This document shows positions 23,209 to 32,730 of a stretch of 34,916 bases of DNA, piece by piece. The position numbers and the translations under genes were made by a program. Source of the DNA: Pseudomonas sp. REP124. GTDB lineage: Bacteria > Pseudomonadota > Gammaproteobacteria > Pseudomonadales > Pseudomonadaceae. Under the pieces are notes generated by a model that ran no database searches, was not told the origin of the DNA, and worked only from the letters and a program-made list of their open reading frames with translations. The stretch lies in contig NZ_JAIQWX010000061.1 of assembly GCF_020164475.1 (NCBI RefSeq), positions 1 through 34,916 on the forward strand, written 5' to 3'. Each line of letters starts with the position of its first letter. Positions within the stretch are counted from its first letter, which is position 1.

Positions 23209-24528
23209 TTACAGCAACGGAATCGCGTAGTTGATGATGAAGCGGCTCTGATCGACATCACGCCCCGCCTCGGTGTTGGACTGCCCGTTGCGCAGCGAGA
23301 AACCGACGTTCTTGAACGTGCCCGACTGAATCACGTAGTCCAGGGTCATGTCCCGCTCCCACTCCGATTGATCCCCTCCGTTCTGCGCCTTGATCCCGGT
23401 GCCCTTCAGATAAGCGATCGACGCCTTCAGCCCCGGCACGCCCAGCGCCGCGAAGTCGTAGGTGTACTGGCCGAAGCGGGTTTGCTCGCCGGCGCGGGTA
23501 AAACTCTGGATCATGCGATCGGTGGGCAGATAGACGCTGCCACCACCGGCCCCCTTGTCCGGCAGGCTGCCCTGGTTGGGCTGGACGAAGTTGCTGCCAT
23601 CCCCGACCTGCTGATACCCCAGCGCCACCGCATGACCGCCGTTGGCGTAGGTGACCATCGCCGCCCAGGTGCTGTTGTCGATTTCGCCATCGTTGTCGTC
23701 GGTGTAACCCGACACCCGATACCCCGCCGCCCTGCCCGCCGCCGAGCTGTTGGCGCCGCTGGACGTGGTGCGGAAGTAGCGCAGGTCGGTGGTGATCGAA
23801 CTGCCGCCGTCCAGCGGCAACATGTGCACCAGGCCCAGGAAGTTCTGGTTGTAGAAGTCTTCCAGCTGCGCGAAGTAGTACTGGGCCTTGAGGTTTTTGG
23901 TGACCTCGTAGTCGCCGCCGGCGAAATAGAACTTGTTGCTGTCACGGGTGGCACCGGCCACCGACAGCCCGGTGCGATCGGTCGAGGCGCGTCCCACGGC
24001 CTGCTCCAGCAAACCGCCCGTCAGGGTCAACCCGTCGATGTCTTTGGAGGTGACCTGGGTGCCGGTGAAGGACTGCGGCAGCACACGGGCATCGTTGGAC
24101 AGGAGAATTGGCAACTTGGGCAACAGCGTGCCGTAACGCAGTTCGGTTTTCGCCAGGCGCATCTTCGCGGTCGGGCCGAAGCTGCTCCAGCTGTCGGCCG
24201 CGCCATCCCCATCGCTCGGGATCATGCCGCTGCCGACGTGACGCCCGGCGCCGCTGTCGAGGGTCACACCGAGCAGTGCCTGGGCATCCAGACCGAAGCC
24301 GACCGTACCCTGGGTGAAACCGGACTCATAACGCAGCACGAAACCCTGTGCCGTTTCCTCGGTTTTCGAGGGCTCCGCCGTGCCGTCGCGGTTGTCGCTG
24401 TTGAAGTACAGGGTGCGCATCGACAGCGTGGCTTTGCTGTCTTCCAGAAAGCCGTGAGTGTCGGCGGCCTGGGCGGTTACCGAGCCGCTGGCGAGGAGGA
24501 TGACGGTGGGGATTGCTCGTTTCAACAT
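23209..24528 (-). CDS. OprD-family outer-membrane porin
   Basis: This 439-residue protein belongs to the OprD substrate-specific porin family of pseudomonads. The signal peptide (LKRAIPTVILLASGSVTAQA) is followed by ADTHGFLEDSKATLSMRTLYFNSD, the usual OprD start. It also has RLAKTELRYGTLLPKLPILLSND with its conserved basic ladder region, and a C-terminal strand ending DQSRFIINYAIPLL. I chose ATG 24528, with AGGAA 8 nt upstream. An open extension to 24627 has no signal-like features. The family takes up amino acids (OccD) or carboxylates/aromatics (OccK). This member's substrate cannot be told, but being convergent with catA makes an aromatic acid possible. No sigma-54 promoter is seen before it. 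Confidence 0.9.
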   Translation of the reverse strand: MLKRAIPTVILLASGSVTAQAADTHGFLEDSKATLSMRTLYFNSDNRDGTAEPSKTEETAQGFVLRYESGFTQGTVGFGLDAQALLGVTLDSGAGRHVGSGMIPSDGDGAADSWSSFGPTAKMRLAKTELRYGTLLPKLPILLSNDARVLPQSFTGTQVTSKDIDGLTLTGGLLEQAVGRASTDRTGLSVAGATRDSNKFYFAGGDYEVTKNLKAQYYFAQLEDFYNQNFLGLVHMLPLDGGSSITTDLRYFRTTSSGANSSAAGRAAGYRVSGYTDDNDGEIDNSTWAAMVTYANGGHAVALGYQQVGDGSNFVQPNQGSLPDKGAGGGSVYLPTDRMIQSFTRAGEQTRFGQYTYDFAALGVPGLKASIAYLKGTGIKAQNGGDQSEWERDMTLDYVIQSGTFKNVGFSLRNGQSNTEAGRDVDQSRFIINYAIPLL

Positions 24529-24648
24529 GCGGGGTTCCTGGAATTTCTTATCGTTATTGGGGTGTGCTGTGGCTTGTTTCGGGCGCGCAGAGGCCCGTGC
24601 CCGATGTGTGGACATGGGCCTCAACATTTCTAAAGGTGGTTAAATCCC
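24529..24648 (-). other. Upstream region of the OprD gene, no promoter assigned
   Basis: This GC-balanced stretch, up to the REPIN at 24649, must hold the porin promoter. I see no convincing -35/-10 or -24/-12 pair and no palindromic operator. Confidence 0.3.
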
Positions 24649-24750
24649 CTGTAGGAGCGAGCACGCTCGCGATGCACGTTCGGGCACCGCGGGGTGTCAG
24701 GCTGCCAGCGTTATCGTTGACCTCCATCGCGAGCGTGCTCGCTCCTACAG
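24649..24750. repeat. REPIN: inverted REP pair (GGAGCGAGC type)
   Basis: The left unit CTGTAGGAGCGAGCACGCTC faces the right unit GAGCGTGCTCGCTCCTACAG. It lies between the divergent porin and glutathione S-transferase genes, an unusual spot because most REPINs here are at 3' ends. The promoters of the two genes must fit on either side of it. Confidence 0.9.
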
Positions 24751-24939
24751 GGTCGCGGGCAAACGTGAAACTCTTAAAACATTTCGGGAGGCGCTTTTCA
24801 AACGTGGTGAAAGTAGTTTTCGTGGAGGGATAAGGCGTGTCGTGCAGAGGCATGGATCGCGGGCGTATTTGAAAATCCGCCCGGCAGGTTTTCATCGATG
24901 GTCAATACTGCTTGGCACCCTGTACCGAGGAGACTCGTC

Positions 24940-25602
24940 ATGTCCCTGACGCTGTACTACCACCCGCTATCGTCGTTCTGCCACAAGGCGCTGATTGCTC
25001 TTTACGAACACCGGGTCGACTGCGAAAAGCGCCTCATCGACCTTTCCAATGACACCGAGCGTTCGGAGCTGGAAGCGCTGTGGCCGCTGGTCAAATTCCC
25101 GGTCATCCGCGATCACACCCGCCAGCGCACCGTGGCGGAATCGAGTGTGATCATCGAATACCTCGACCACTTCCATGCTGGTGGACACAAGCTGATTCCC
25201 GACGATTGGGAGACGGCATTGCAGGTGCGGCTGTGGGATCGGTTTTTCGATCTCTATGTGCAACAGCCGATGCAGCAGATCGTCGCTGATCGCATTCAAG
25301 ACACCCAGGGCGACCTGAGCAAGCAGCGCGCGACCCTGTTCACCGCTTATCGCATGCTCGAACAGCAACTGGACGCCGCCGGCTGGGTCGCCAGCTCGGA
25401 CTTCAGCATGGCCGACTGCTCGGCCGTGCCGGCGCTGTTCTACGCCCGCACCCTGGTGCCCTACGCCGATGACTACCCGCGGCTGAGCGCGTACTTCGAG
25501 CGATTGATCCAGCGACCGTCGGTCCAGCAGGTGCTCGACGAAGCCAAACCGTGGTTCGCCTGGTATCCCTTCGCCGAGTCTCTGGAAAAGCGCTTCTGCT
25601 AG
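24940..25602 (+). CDS. Glutathione S-transferase
   Basis: This 220-residue cytoplasmic GST joins glutathione to electrophiles. The thioredoxin-like N-terminal domain has MSLTLYYHPLSSFCHKALIALYE, with catalytic Ser/Cys candidates in SSFCHK, the cis-Pro loop KFPVI and the gamma-glutamyl contact AESSVIIEYLD. The helical C-terminal domain contains DFSMADCSAVPALFYA, the N-capping box region. The ATG at 24940 follows CGAGGAG at 7 nt. An in-frame GTG/ATG further up is less likely. The gene is monocistronic, with a REPIN upstream. The class cannot be named with certainty, and the substrate may be an aromatic or a general electrophile. Confidence 0.92.
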   Translation: MSLTLYYHPLSSFCHKALIALYEHRVDCEKRLIDLSNDTERSELEALWPLVKFPVIRDHTRQRTVAESSVIIEYLDHFHAGGHKLIPDDWETALQVRLWDRFFDLYVQQPMQQIVADRIQDTQGDLSKQRATLFTAYRMLEQQLDAAGWVASSDFSMADCSAVPALFYARTLVPYADDYPRLSAYFERLIQRPSVQQVLDEAKPWFAWYPFAESLEKRFC

Positions 25603-25717
25603 CCGTTACACAAATTTGTCGACACATCGCAGCGCTTGGCCCGCGCCTTGCTTTGGCAGGTTTCGCCGGGGACAGTCAACCGACTTCCCTGTGGCGCAAC
25701 GGTCTGCGGAGGTTTGC

Positions 25718-26002
25718 ATGGCGGGGCAATCGACACTGGCAGTTTTGTTGGCGGCGCTGGCGGCCGTCATGGTCGTACTGGCCGTGGTTCTGACCGCTGC
25801 TGCGGCGGCAATGGTGAGCGCTGCAACCCTCACGGCCATCGGGCTGGCGGGCAGATTCATACCGGAGATCCAGCCGCTGGCAGGCCTGGCCATCACCCCC
25901 TATCAGGCGACGCTCATGGCCGGCATGCAGGCCTGTGGGCTGACGACCATCACCGAGGTCATGCATCAGATCAATTGGTTTCTGATCAGGGCCACGCTCT
26001 GA
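25718..26002 (+). CDS. Small Ala-rich membrane protein, unknown function
   Basis: This 94-residue protein begins MAGQSTLAVLLAALAAVMVV and continues with a nearly unbroken hydrophobic Ala/Val/Leu/Met stretch to about residue 45, enough for one long or two short membrane helices. The C-terminal half (FIPEIQPLAGLAITPYQATL and on to MHQINWFLIRATL) is amphipathic. A strong GGAGG lies 5 nt before the ATG, which is the best evidence that it is a real gene. The frame stays open upstream but without a ribosome-binding site. I do not recognise a family. It lies between a glutathione S-transferase and the transsulfuration operon, facing the same way but with gaps of 115 and 203 nt. Confidence 0.6.
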   Translation: MAGQSTLAVLLAALAAVMVVLAVVLTAAAAAMVSAATLTAIGLAGRFIPEIQPLAGLAITPYQATLMAGMQACGLTTITEVMHQINWFLIRATL

Positions 26003-26205
26003 AAGCCATTTGCTGGCCCCTTAACACCACCCAAAAAGCCACCCCATCACAGGTAATTTCCCCAATGTCGGGGATACTTTCATCGAGTCGGTTGCGAGTG
26101 TCGCGATCCGGGCCTATGGTCCAGACGAGGCAATGCCGCGACCGCGCCGAGACTCGCAGGCGATCGACGGCAATCCACCAAGGATCCCTGCAGTGAGGTG
26201 ATGAC

Positions 26206-27578
<1,373 letters not shown>

Positions 27579-27582
<4 letters not shown>

Positions 27583-28760
27583 GTCAGGATAAAAACGCCG
27601 CGCCCCGGGGCTTCGCGACCCGGGTGATCCACGCCGGCCAATCCCCGGACCCGACCACCGGGGCGCTGATGCCGCCGATCTATGCCAACTCCACCTACCT
27701 GCAAGACAGCCCCGGCGTGCACAAGGGGTTCGACTACGGGCGCTCGCACAACCCGACGCGATTTGCCTTGGAGCGCTGTGTCGCGGATCTGGAAGGCGGC
27801 ACCCGGGGCTTTGCCTTTGCCTCGGGGCTGGCGACCATTTCCACAGTGCTGGAACTGCTCGAAGCCGGCTCCCATGTGGTGTCCGGCAATGACCTGTACG
27901 GCGGCACCTTCCGCCTGTTCGACAAAGTGCGCCAGCGCAGTGCCGGGCACCGTTTCAGCTTCGTCGACCTGACCGATCTGTCGGCGTTCGAAGCGGCGTT
28001 GCAGGACGACACCCGCATGGTGATGGTCGAAACGCCGAGCAACCCGCTGCTGCGCCTTTCGGACCTGGCTGCCATCGCCCGTATCTGCCGCGCCCGCGGG
28101 ATCATCTGTGTGGCCGACAACACCTTCGCCAGCCCGTGGATCCAGCGCCCGCTGGAACTGGGTTTCGACATCGTGCTGCACTCGACCACCAAGTACCTGA
28201 ACGGCCACTCCGACGTGATCGGCGGCATCGCCGTGGTCGGCCAGAACGCGGAACTGGCCGAGCGTCTGGGCTTTCTGCAAAACGCCGTGGGTGCAATCGC
28301 CGGCCCCTTCGACGCCTTCCTCACCCTGCGCGGCGTGAAGACCTTAGCGCTGCGCATGGAGCGCCATTGCAGCAATGCGCTGGAACTGGCGCAGTGGCTG
28401 GAACGTCAGCCACAGGTGGCGCGGGTCTACTACCCCGGCCTGACATCGCACCCGCAGCACGAACTGGCGCGCCAGCAGATGCGTGGCTTTGGCGGGATGA
28501 TCTCCCTGGACCTCAACACCGACCTCGCCGGCTCCCGGCGTTTCCTGGAAAGCGTGGAGATCTTCGCCCTGGCCGAAAGTCTCGGCGGCGTGGAAAGCCT
28601 GATCGAACACCCGGCCATCATGACCCACGCCACCATCCCCCCGGACACCCGGGCGCAATTGGGGATTGGCGATTCGCTGATACGGCTGTCGGTGGGGGTT
28701 GAGGATGTCGAGGACCTGAGAGCGGATCTGGCGCAGGCGTTGGCACAAATCAGCCGCTGA
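27579..28760 (+). CDS. Cystathionine gamma-lyase / Cys-Met metabolism PLP enzyme
   Basis: This 393-residue enzyme is of the Cys/Met-metabolism PLP family. The PLP-binding lysine is in HSTTKYLNGHSDVIGG (near Lys206). Other family marks are YGRSHNPTRFALE, ASGLATISTVLELLEAG, DNTFASPWIQRPLELG and the C-terminal SLGGVESLIEHPAIMTHA, followed by LIRLSVGVEDVEDL. The ATG overlaps the stop of the cystathionine beta-synthase gene (ATGA), so translation is coupled. Together they should convert cystathionine made from homocysteine into cysteine and 2-oxobutyrate. Cystathionine gamma-synthase and gamma-lyase are hard to separate by eye. The partner favours gamma-lyase. Confidence 0.87.
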
Positions 28761-28790
28761 TCTCACTCTTGCGGTGACGATGCAATCCAT

Positions 28791-28891
28791 TGTGGGAGCG
28801 AGCCTGCTCGCGAAAAAACGTGCGCCATACGCGGTCATCCAGACAGCACGCGTAATCGTTCACGCCCATCGCGAGCAGGCTCGCTCCCACA
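28791..28891. repeat. REPIN: inverted REP pair (mixed GGAGCGAGC type)
   Basis: The left unit TGTGGGAGCGAGCCTGCTCG and the right unit CGAGCAGGCTCGCTCCCACA face each other, 31 nt after the cystathionine gamma-lyase stop. The outer bases (TGTGGG) are those of the GGGAGCGGGC family while the core is of the GAGCGAGC family, so it is intermediate between the two. Confidence 0.9.
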
Positions 28892-28933
28892 ATTTTATTT
28901 TCCAGCCGTGGATATTGCGCACGACCGAAAACC

Positions 28934-29024
28934 CTGTGGGAGCGGGCTTGCCCGCGATTGCGGTGGATCAGCCAGCATCCATGTCACTGACACGGCCTCA
29001 TCGCGGGCAAGCCCGCTCCCACAG
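28934..29024. repeat. REPIN: inverted REP pair (GGGAGCGGGC type)
   Basis: The left unit CTGTGGGAGCGGGCTTGCCC and the right unit GGGCAAGCCCGCTCCCACAG form the inverted pair. It lies only 42 nt from the REPIN at 28791. Together they fill the gap between the convergent cystathionine gamma-lyase and GFA genes, the only other content of this 300-nt gap. Confidence 0.92.
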
Positions 29025-29061
29025 GAATCGCAGCCAGTCGAAATCCCTCGCTTGGCGCGGG

Positions 29062-29454
29062 CTAGTCTTCGCCGCGCCCCGTTCCTTCCCGGTCGCGTTC
29101 GTAGTGTTTGGCGAGAGGAAACGCCGGCAGCCATGCTTCACGGCGCACGGTCCACAGTTCGTAGGTCGGTTTGAATTGATCGGGAGCATCAAGGGCGCCC
29201 AGATTCACTTCAATTTCATCGCCCGAACGGTTGAACACCGAAGACCCACACCGAGGGCAGAAACACCGTCCGGCGTACTCCCGCGTCTCCCCCTCAATCC
29301 TCACCGCCGCCTGCGGAAAAATCGCCGAAGCATGAAACAGCGCCCCATGGACCTTGCGGCAATCCAGGCAGTGGCACAGGCCAACCCGATACGGGCGCCC
29401 CGTTGCCACGATCCGGACATCGCCGCACAGGCAACCGCCGGTGATTCGGTCCAT
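29062..29454 (-). CDS. GFA-family (glutathione-dependent formaldehyde-activating) zinc protein
   Basis: This 130-residue protein carries the GFA/CENP-V zinc motifs: TGGCLCGDVRI, GLCHCLDCRKVHGALFHA and CFCPRCGSSVF. Seven cysteines sit at the family spacing and should bind two zinc ions. The family name comes from an enzyme thought to add glutathione to formaldehyde, but most members have no proven activity. AGGAGA lies 7 nt before the ATG at 29454, which starts just 25 nt after the upstream permease stop, so it is the last gene of the amino-acid ABC operon. Why it should belong there is unclear. A longer start at 29508 would overlap the permease. Confidence 0.88.
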   Translation of the reverse strand: MDRITGGCLCGDVRIVATGRPYRVGLCHCLDCRKVHGALFHASAIFPQAAVRIEGETREYAGRCFCPRCGSSVFNRSGDEIEVNLGALDAPDQFKPTYELWTVRREAWLPAFPLAKHYERDREGTGRGED

Positions 29455-29479
29455 GGTGCGTCTCCTGTGCAGGTGAAGG

Positions 29480-30385
29480 TCATTGCTCCCGTCTGGGCAG
29501 TGGCTCAAACCCCGCCGGCAGACCGGGAACCGTCGCCAGTTTCACCTCGGCCACCTCCCCGTCGTCGCGCACGACGGCCCGGGAAGTATAGGCCTGCCGC
29601 CGTTCGATCCAGCGCCGCAGCGCCAGCAGCAACGCACTGACGAAACCGTACATGACCGTGACGATGAACGCCGATTGCAGCAGCGATTGCGGCGCAAAGC
29701 TGGAGATCTGCTGGGACCGGCGCAACAGCTCTTCATACGGAATGATGTAGCCCAGTGAAGTGTCCTGGACGATGGCCAGGATCGCACTGATCAATGCCGG
29801 CAACATCAGCTTGAGCGCCTGAGGCAGGACGATCCAGATCATCGCCTGGTGTTCGCGCATGCCGATCGACAGCGCCGCTTCGCGCTGTCCGCGTCCCAAG
29901 GAAAGAATCCCCGCCCGGACGATTTCCGCCGTCATCGCGCTGTGGTGCAACACCATGCCGAAGATCAGATAACCAAGCGCCGACCAGTGCAATCCGACCG
30001 AAGGCAGCAGGATCACGGTGAACAAAATCAGCAGCAGCAACGGCACCGCCCGGAAGCAACCGATGTAACCCGCCGCCAGCGTGCGCAACCAAAATCGCTC
30101 CGACAAGCGCGCCAACGCCACAGGCACCGCAAGACTGAAAGCCAGCACCGTGCTGATCACCGCCGCCAGCAAGGTGGCGACCAGCCCGTCGAACAGGAAC
30201 TTCAAGGTGCCCGGATGCAGGAAGATTTTCCAGCGATGAGCATCGAACTGGCCGCTCTCATCAAGGCGATGCCCCACCGCGTACATCAAGCAGAACAGCA
30301 GGACCACACCGACCACCGAGATGATCCGGTTTCGCCGTCTGGCAATCGGTCCCGGCGGCTCATAAAGCAGATTGTCCGCGCTCAT
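29480..30385 (-). CDS. Polar amino-acid ABC transporter permease (second)
   Basis: This 301-residue inner-membrane permease is of the HisM/GltK type. After a cytoplasmic N-terminus and a first helix (RIISVVGVVLLFCLMYAVG), the core carries the typical TLLAAVISTVLAFSLAVPVALA start, then YIGCFRAVPLLLLILFTVIL. The EAA loop is EAALSIGMREHQAMIWIVLPQALKLMLPAL, which contacts the ATPase. Its ATG overlaps the stop of the first permease gene by 4 nt. The C-terminus extends about 40 charged residues past the last helix. It forms the transport channel with the 210-residue permease. Confidence 0.92.
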   Translation of the reverse strand: MSADNLLYEPPGPIARRRNRIISVVGVVLLFCLMYAVGHRLDESGQFDAHRWKIFLHPGTLKFLFDGLVATLLAAVISTVLAFSLAVPVALARLSERFWLRTLAAGYIGCFRAVPLLLLILFTVILLPSVGLHWSALGYLIFGMVLHHSAMTAEIVRAGILSLGRGQREAALSIGMREHQAMIWIVLPQALKLMLPALISAILAIVQDTSLGYIIPYEELLRRSQQISSFAPQSLLQSAFIVTVMYGFVSALLLALRRWIERRQAYTSRAVVRDDGEVAEVKLATVPGLPAGFEPLPRREQ

Positions 30386-31014
30386 CGCACCACCGCCATT
30401 TTTTGCTCCAGGAAGCGGAAGAACAGGCCCGCCGGCAGAGTCAGCAGGAAATAGGCCGCCATGGCGCCGAGAAAGGTCGGCACCGCCAGCGCGGTGTCGA
30501 AGTTGATCTTCTGCGCGGTGTAGGTGATGTCCGCCACCCCGATCGCGGCGCCGATGGCCGACGCCTTGATCTGAATGATGAACAGGTTGCCCAGCGGCGC
30601 GATCACCGACTGCACGGCCTGCGGCAACACCACTTCACTCAGAATCTGATCGAAGCGCATGCCGATGCTGCGCGCCGCCTCGACCTGGCCGATCGGCACC
30701 GTGTTGATGCCCGCCCGCACCACTTCGCAGATCCACGCCGCGCTGTACAGCCCCAACACCAGCACGGTGGAGGTGAACAGCGAGTACATGAAGCCCAGCT
30801 TCGGCAGGCCGAAGGTGAACAGCAGCAACAACGCCAGCAGCGGCATCATCCGCATCAGTTCCACGTAGCTGCTGGCAAACCAGCGAAAGGGTGGCCAGGG
30901 GCTCACCCTCATGATTGCCAGCAGCAGCCCGAGAACGATCGCAATGGCAAAGGACAGCAGGGTCAGCTGGACGCTGACCGCAATGCCCCCCAGAAAGCGT
31001 TCGATATACGACAT
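30382..31014 (-). CDS. Polar amino-acid ABC transporter permease (first)
   Basis: This 210-residue permease is of the GltJ/HisQ type. It has the initial GGIAVSVQLTLLSFAIAIVLG helix, then YVELMRMMPLLALLLLFTFGLP. The EAA loop is VEAARSIGMRFDQILSEVVLPQAVQSVIAPLG. Five membrane helices are predicted, as usual for this type. It begins 21 nt after the binding-protein stop and overlaps the next permease by 4 nt. The substrate should be that of the linked binding protein. Confidence 0.92.
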   Translation of the reverse strand: MSYIERFLGGIAVSVQLTLLSFAIAIVLGLLLAIMRVSPWPPFRWFASSYVELMRMMPLLALLLLFTFGLPKLGFMYSLFTSTVLVLGLYSAAWICEVVRAGINTVPIGQVEAARSIGMRFDQILSEVVLPQAVQSVIAPLGNLFIIQIKASAIGAAIGVADITYTAQKINFDTALAVPTFLGAMAAYFLLTLPAGLFFRFLEQKMAVVR

Positions 31015-31035
31015 CAGGTTCGCCTCAGCCGCGTC

Positions 31036-31878
31036 TTATTGTTCGATCACCGGCACCTGCGGTGCGCCCAGCCCTTCCTGCAGGTCCTTGCCGTACATTT
31101 CCTTCCACTGGCCATTTTCGATCGCGGTGCTCAACTGCTTGTTCAGCCAGTCGCGCCACAGGGTGTCGTCCTTGATCACGGCAATGCCGTAAGGCTCTTC
31201 GGTGAAGGGCGCGCCGACCACACGCATTTTCCCTGGCTGGCGCATGGACTCGCCGACCAGCGTGGCGCCGTCGTCGACATAGGCGTCGAAACGCTTGTCG
31301 ATCAGCCCTTCGACGCAGGCCGAGGCGTCGCTGAAGGTGACGATCTTGGCGGTCGGCGCCAGCGGCTTGAGGTTGCGCTCAACGGTGGTGCCGCTCAGCA
31401 CGCAGACGGTCTTGCCATCCAGATCGGCGGCTTTCTTGATCGACTGATCGTCGGCGCGGACCAGCGAATCCTGGCCGGCAAGGTAATAAGGCCCGGCAAA
31501 ACCGATGACCTTCTTGCGCTCATCGGTCACGGTCATGGTGGCGATGACCATGTCGACACGCTTGTTCTCCACCAGCGGAATGCGGTTTTCCGGGGTGGTG
31601 CTGACCCATTCGATGTTGTCTTCGGAACCAGTGAGTTTCTTCGCCAGCATCCGCGCCAGGTCCGCCTCGAACCCTTCGACGTCGCCGGTCATGGGGTTGC
31701 GCGAAGAGAACATCAGGGTGTTGAGCGAGCTGCCAACCACCAGCTTGCCGCGCTTCTGGATCTTGGCCATGGTCGAATCGGCCGGGAACTGCTCAACGGT
31801 GGATGCCGAGGCGAACGAAGCGAAAATGCACGAAGCCAGGAGGGAGACGCCGAGGGAAACGATTCGATTTGAGCGCAT
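31036..31878 (-). CDS. Polar amino-acid ABC transporter substrate-binding protein
   Basis: The 280-residue periplasmic protein belongs to solute-binding family 3. A signal peptide (VSLGVSLLASCIFASFASA) precedes STVEQFPADSTMAKIQKRGKLVVG. The core shows DVEGFEADLARMLAKKL, then PENRIPLVENKRVDMVIATMTVTDERKKVIGFAGPYY, all standard for glutamate/aspartate/glutamine-binding proteins. Ligand specificity is inferred from the neighbouring asparaginase, which yields aspartate. Aspartate, glutamate or asparagine are all possible. It lies 38 nt behind the ATPase gene. Confidence 0.92.
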   Translation of the reverse strand: MRSNRIVSLGVSLLASCIFASFASASTVEQFPADSTMAKIQKRGKLVVGSSLNTLMFSSRNPMTGDVEGFEADLARMLAKKLTGSEDNIEWVSTTPENRIPLVENKRVDMVIATMTVTDERKKVIGFAGPYYLAGQDSLVRADDQSIKKAADLDGKTVCVLSGTTVERNLKPLAPTAKIVTFSDASACVEGLIDKRFDAYVDDGATLVGESMRQPGKMRVVGAPFTEEPYGIAVIKDDTLWRDWLNKQLSTAIENGQWKEMYGKDLQEGLGAPQVPVIEQ

Positions 31879-31916
31879 GTTTGGGTTCTCTTTTTATTGT
31901 GTTTGGGTTGGGGGAA

Positions 31917-32681
31917 TCAGTGTGCAAGGACCTTGGACAGAAACTCGCGGGCGCGCTCCGAGCGAGGCGCGCTGAAGAAGGTTTCCGGGGGAGCGCTTTC
32001 GACGATCCGCCCGGCATCCATGAAAATGATCCGGTCGGCGGCGGACCGCGCAAAGCCCATTTCATGGGTGACCACCACCATGGTCATGCCGGTGCGGGCC
32101 AGATCGACCATGACCTTGAGCACCTCGTTGACCATTTCCGGATCCAGGGCCGAGGTCGGTTCATCGAACAGCATCACGCTGGGCTTCATCGCCAGCGAAC
32201 GGGCCAGCGCCACACGCTGTTGCTGGCCGCCCGAAAGCTCAGCCGGATAGGATTTGCCCTTGTGCCCCAGACCGACCTGATCGAGCAATTGCAGGGCCCA
32301 GGCGTCCGCTTCCGCGCCGCGCATGCCAAGGACCTTGCGCGGCCCCATGGCGACGTTCTGCAAGGCGGTGCGATGGGAGAACAGGTTGAAGCTCTGGAAG
32401 ACCATCCCGACCTTGGCGCGCATCTTTGCCAGTGCCCCGCCCTCTTCCGGCAGGCGTTCGCCATGCAGGAAGATCTCGCCGCTGGTGATGGTTTCCAGGC
32501 GGTTGATGCAGCGGCACAGGGTCGACTTGCCCGAGCCGGACGGGCCGATGATCACCACCACTTCACCGGGCTGCACTTCCAGGTCGACGTCAAACAGCAC
32601 CTGCTGGCTGGCGAAGAACTTGTTGACGGCGCGCAGCGAGATGGCGGGGGTCTGCTGGTTTTGTGAGTGAGTCGATAGCAT
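31917..32681 (-). CDS. Polar amino-acid ABC transporter ATP-binding protein
   Basis: This 254-residue ATPase is of the GlnQ/GltL type. Walker A is GPSGSGKS (46-53), followed by the Q-loop region (VGMVFQSFNLFSHRTAL). The signature is LSGGQQQRVALARSL and Walker B is VMLFDEPTSALDPEMV, with a switch His in VVVTHEMGFA. All catalytic residues are present. It is the first ABC gene of the operon, 49 nt behind the asparaginase gene, with a hairpin in that gap. It should energise uptake by the two permeases downstream. Confidence 0.95.
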   Translation of the reverse strand: MLSTHSQNQQTPAISLRAVNKFFASQQVLFDVDLEVQPGEVVVIIGPSGSGKSTLCRCINRLETITSGEIFLHGERLPEEGGALAKMRAKVGMVFQSFNLFSHRTALQNVAMGPRKVLGMRGAEADAWALQLLDQVGLGHKGKSYPAELSGGQQQRVALARSLAMKPSVMLFDEPTSALDPEMVNEVLKVMVDLARTGMTMVVVTHEMGFARSAADRIIFMDAGRIVESAPPETFFSAPRSERAREFLSKVLAH

Positions 32682-32707
32682 GGTTTCGATCTGCCCTAAA
32701 GTCTGAT

Positions 32708-32726
32708 GGGTGCCCGGCAGGCACCC
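32708..32726 (-). promoter_or_regulatory. Hairpin between asparaginase and ABC genes
   Basis: GGGTGCC and GGCACCC form a perfect 7-bp GC-rich stem with a 5-nt loop only 5 nt after the asparaginase stop. No T-run follows on the - strand. It could lower read-through into the ABC genes or protect the upstream mRNA. Confidence 0.5.
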
Positions 32727-32730
32727 CGCA

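Noticed and set aside
24913..24928. TGGCACCCTGTACCGA before the glutathione S-transferase as a sigma-54 promoter
   Set aside because: It has a good -24 element but no TTGC-type -12 element at the required spacing, and no UAS nearby.
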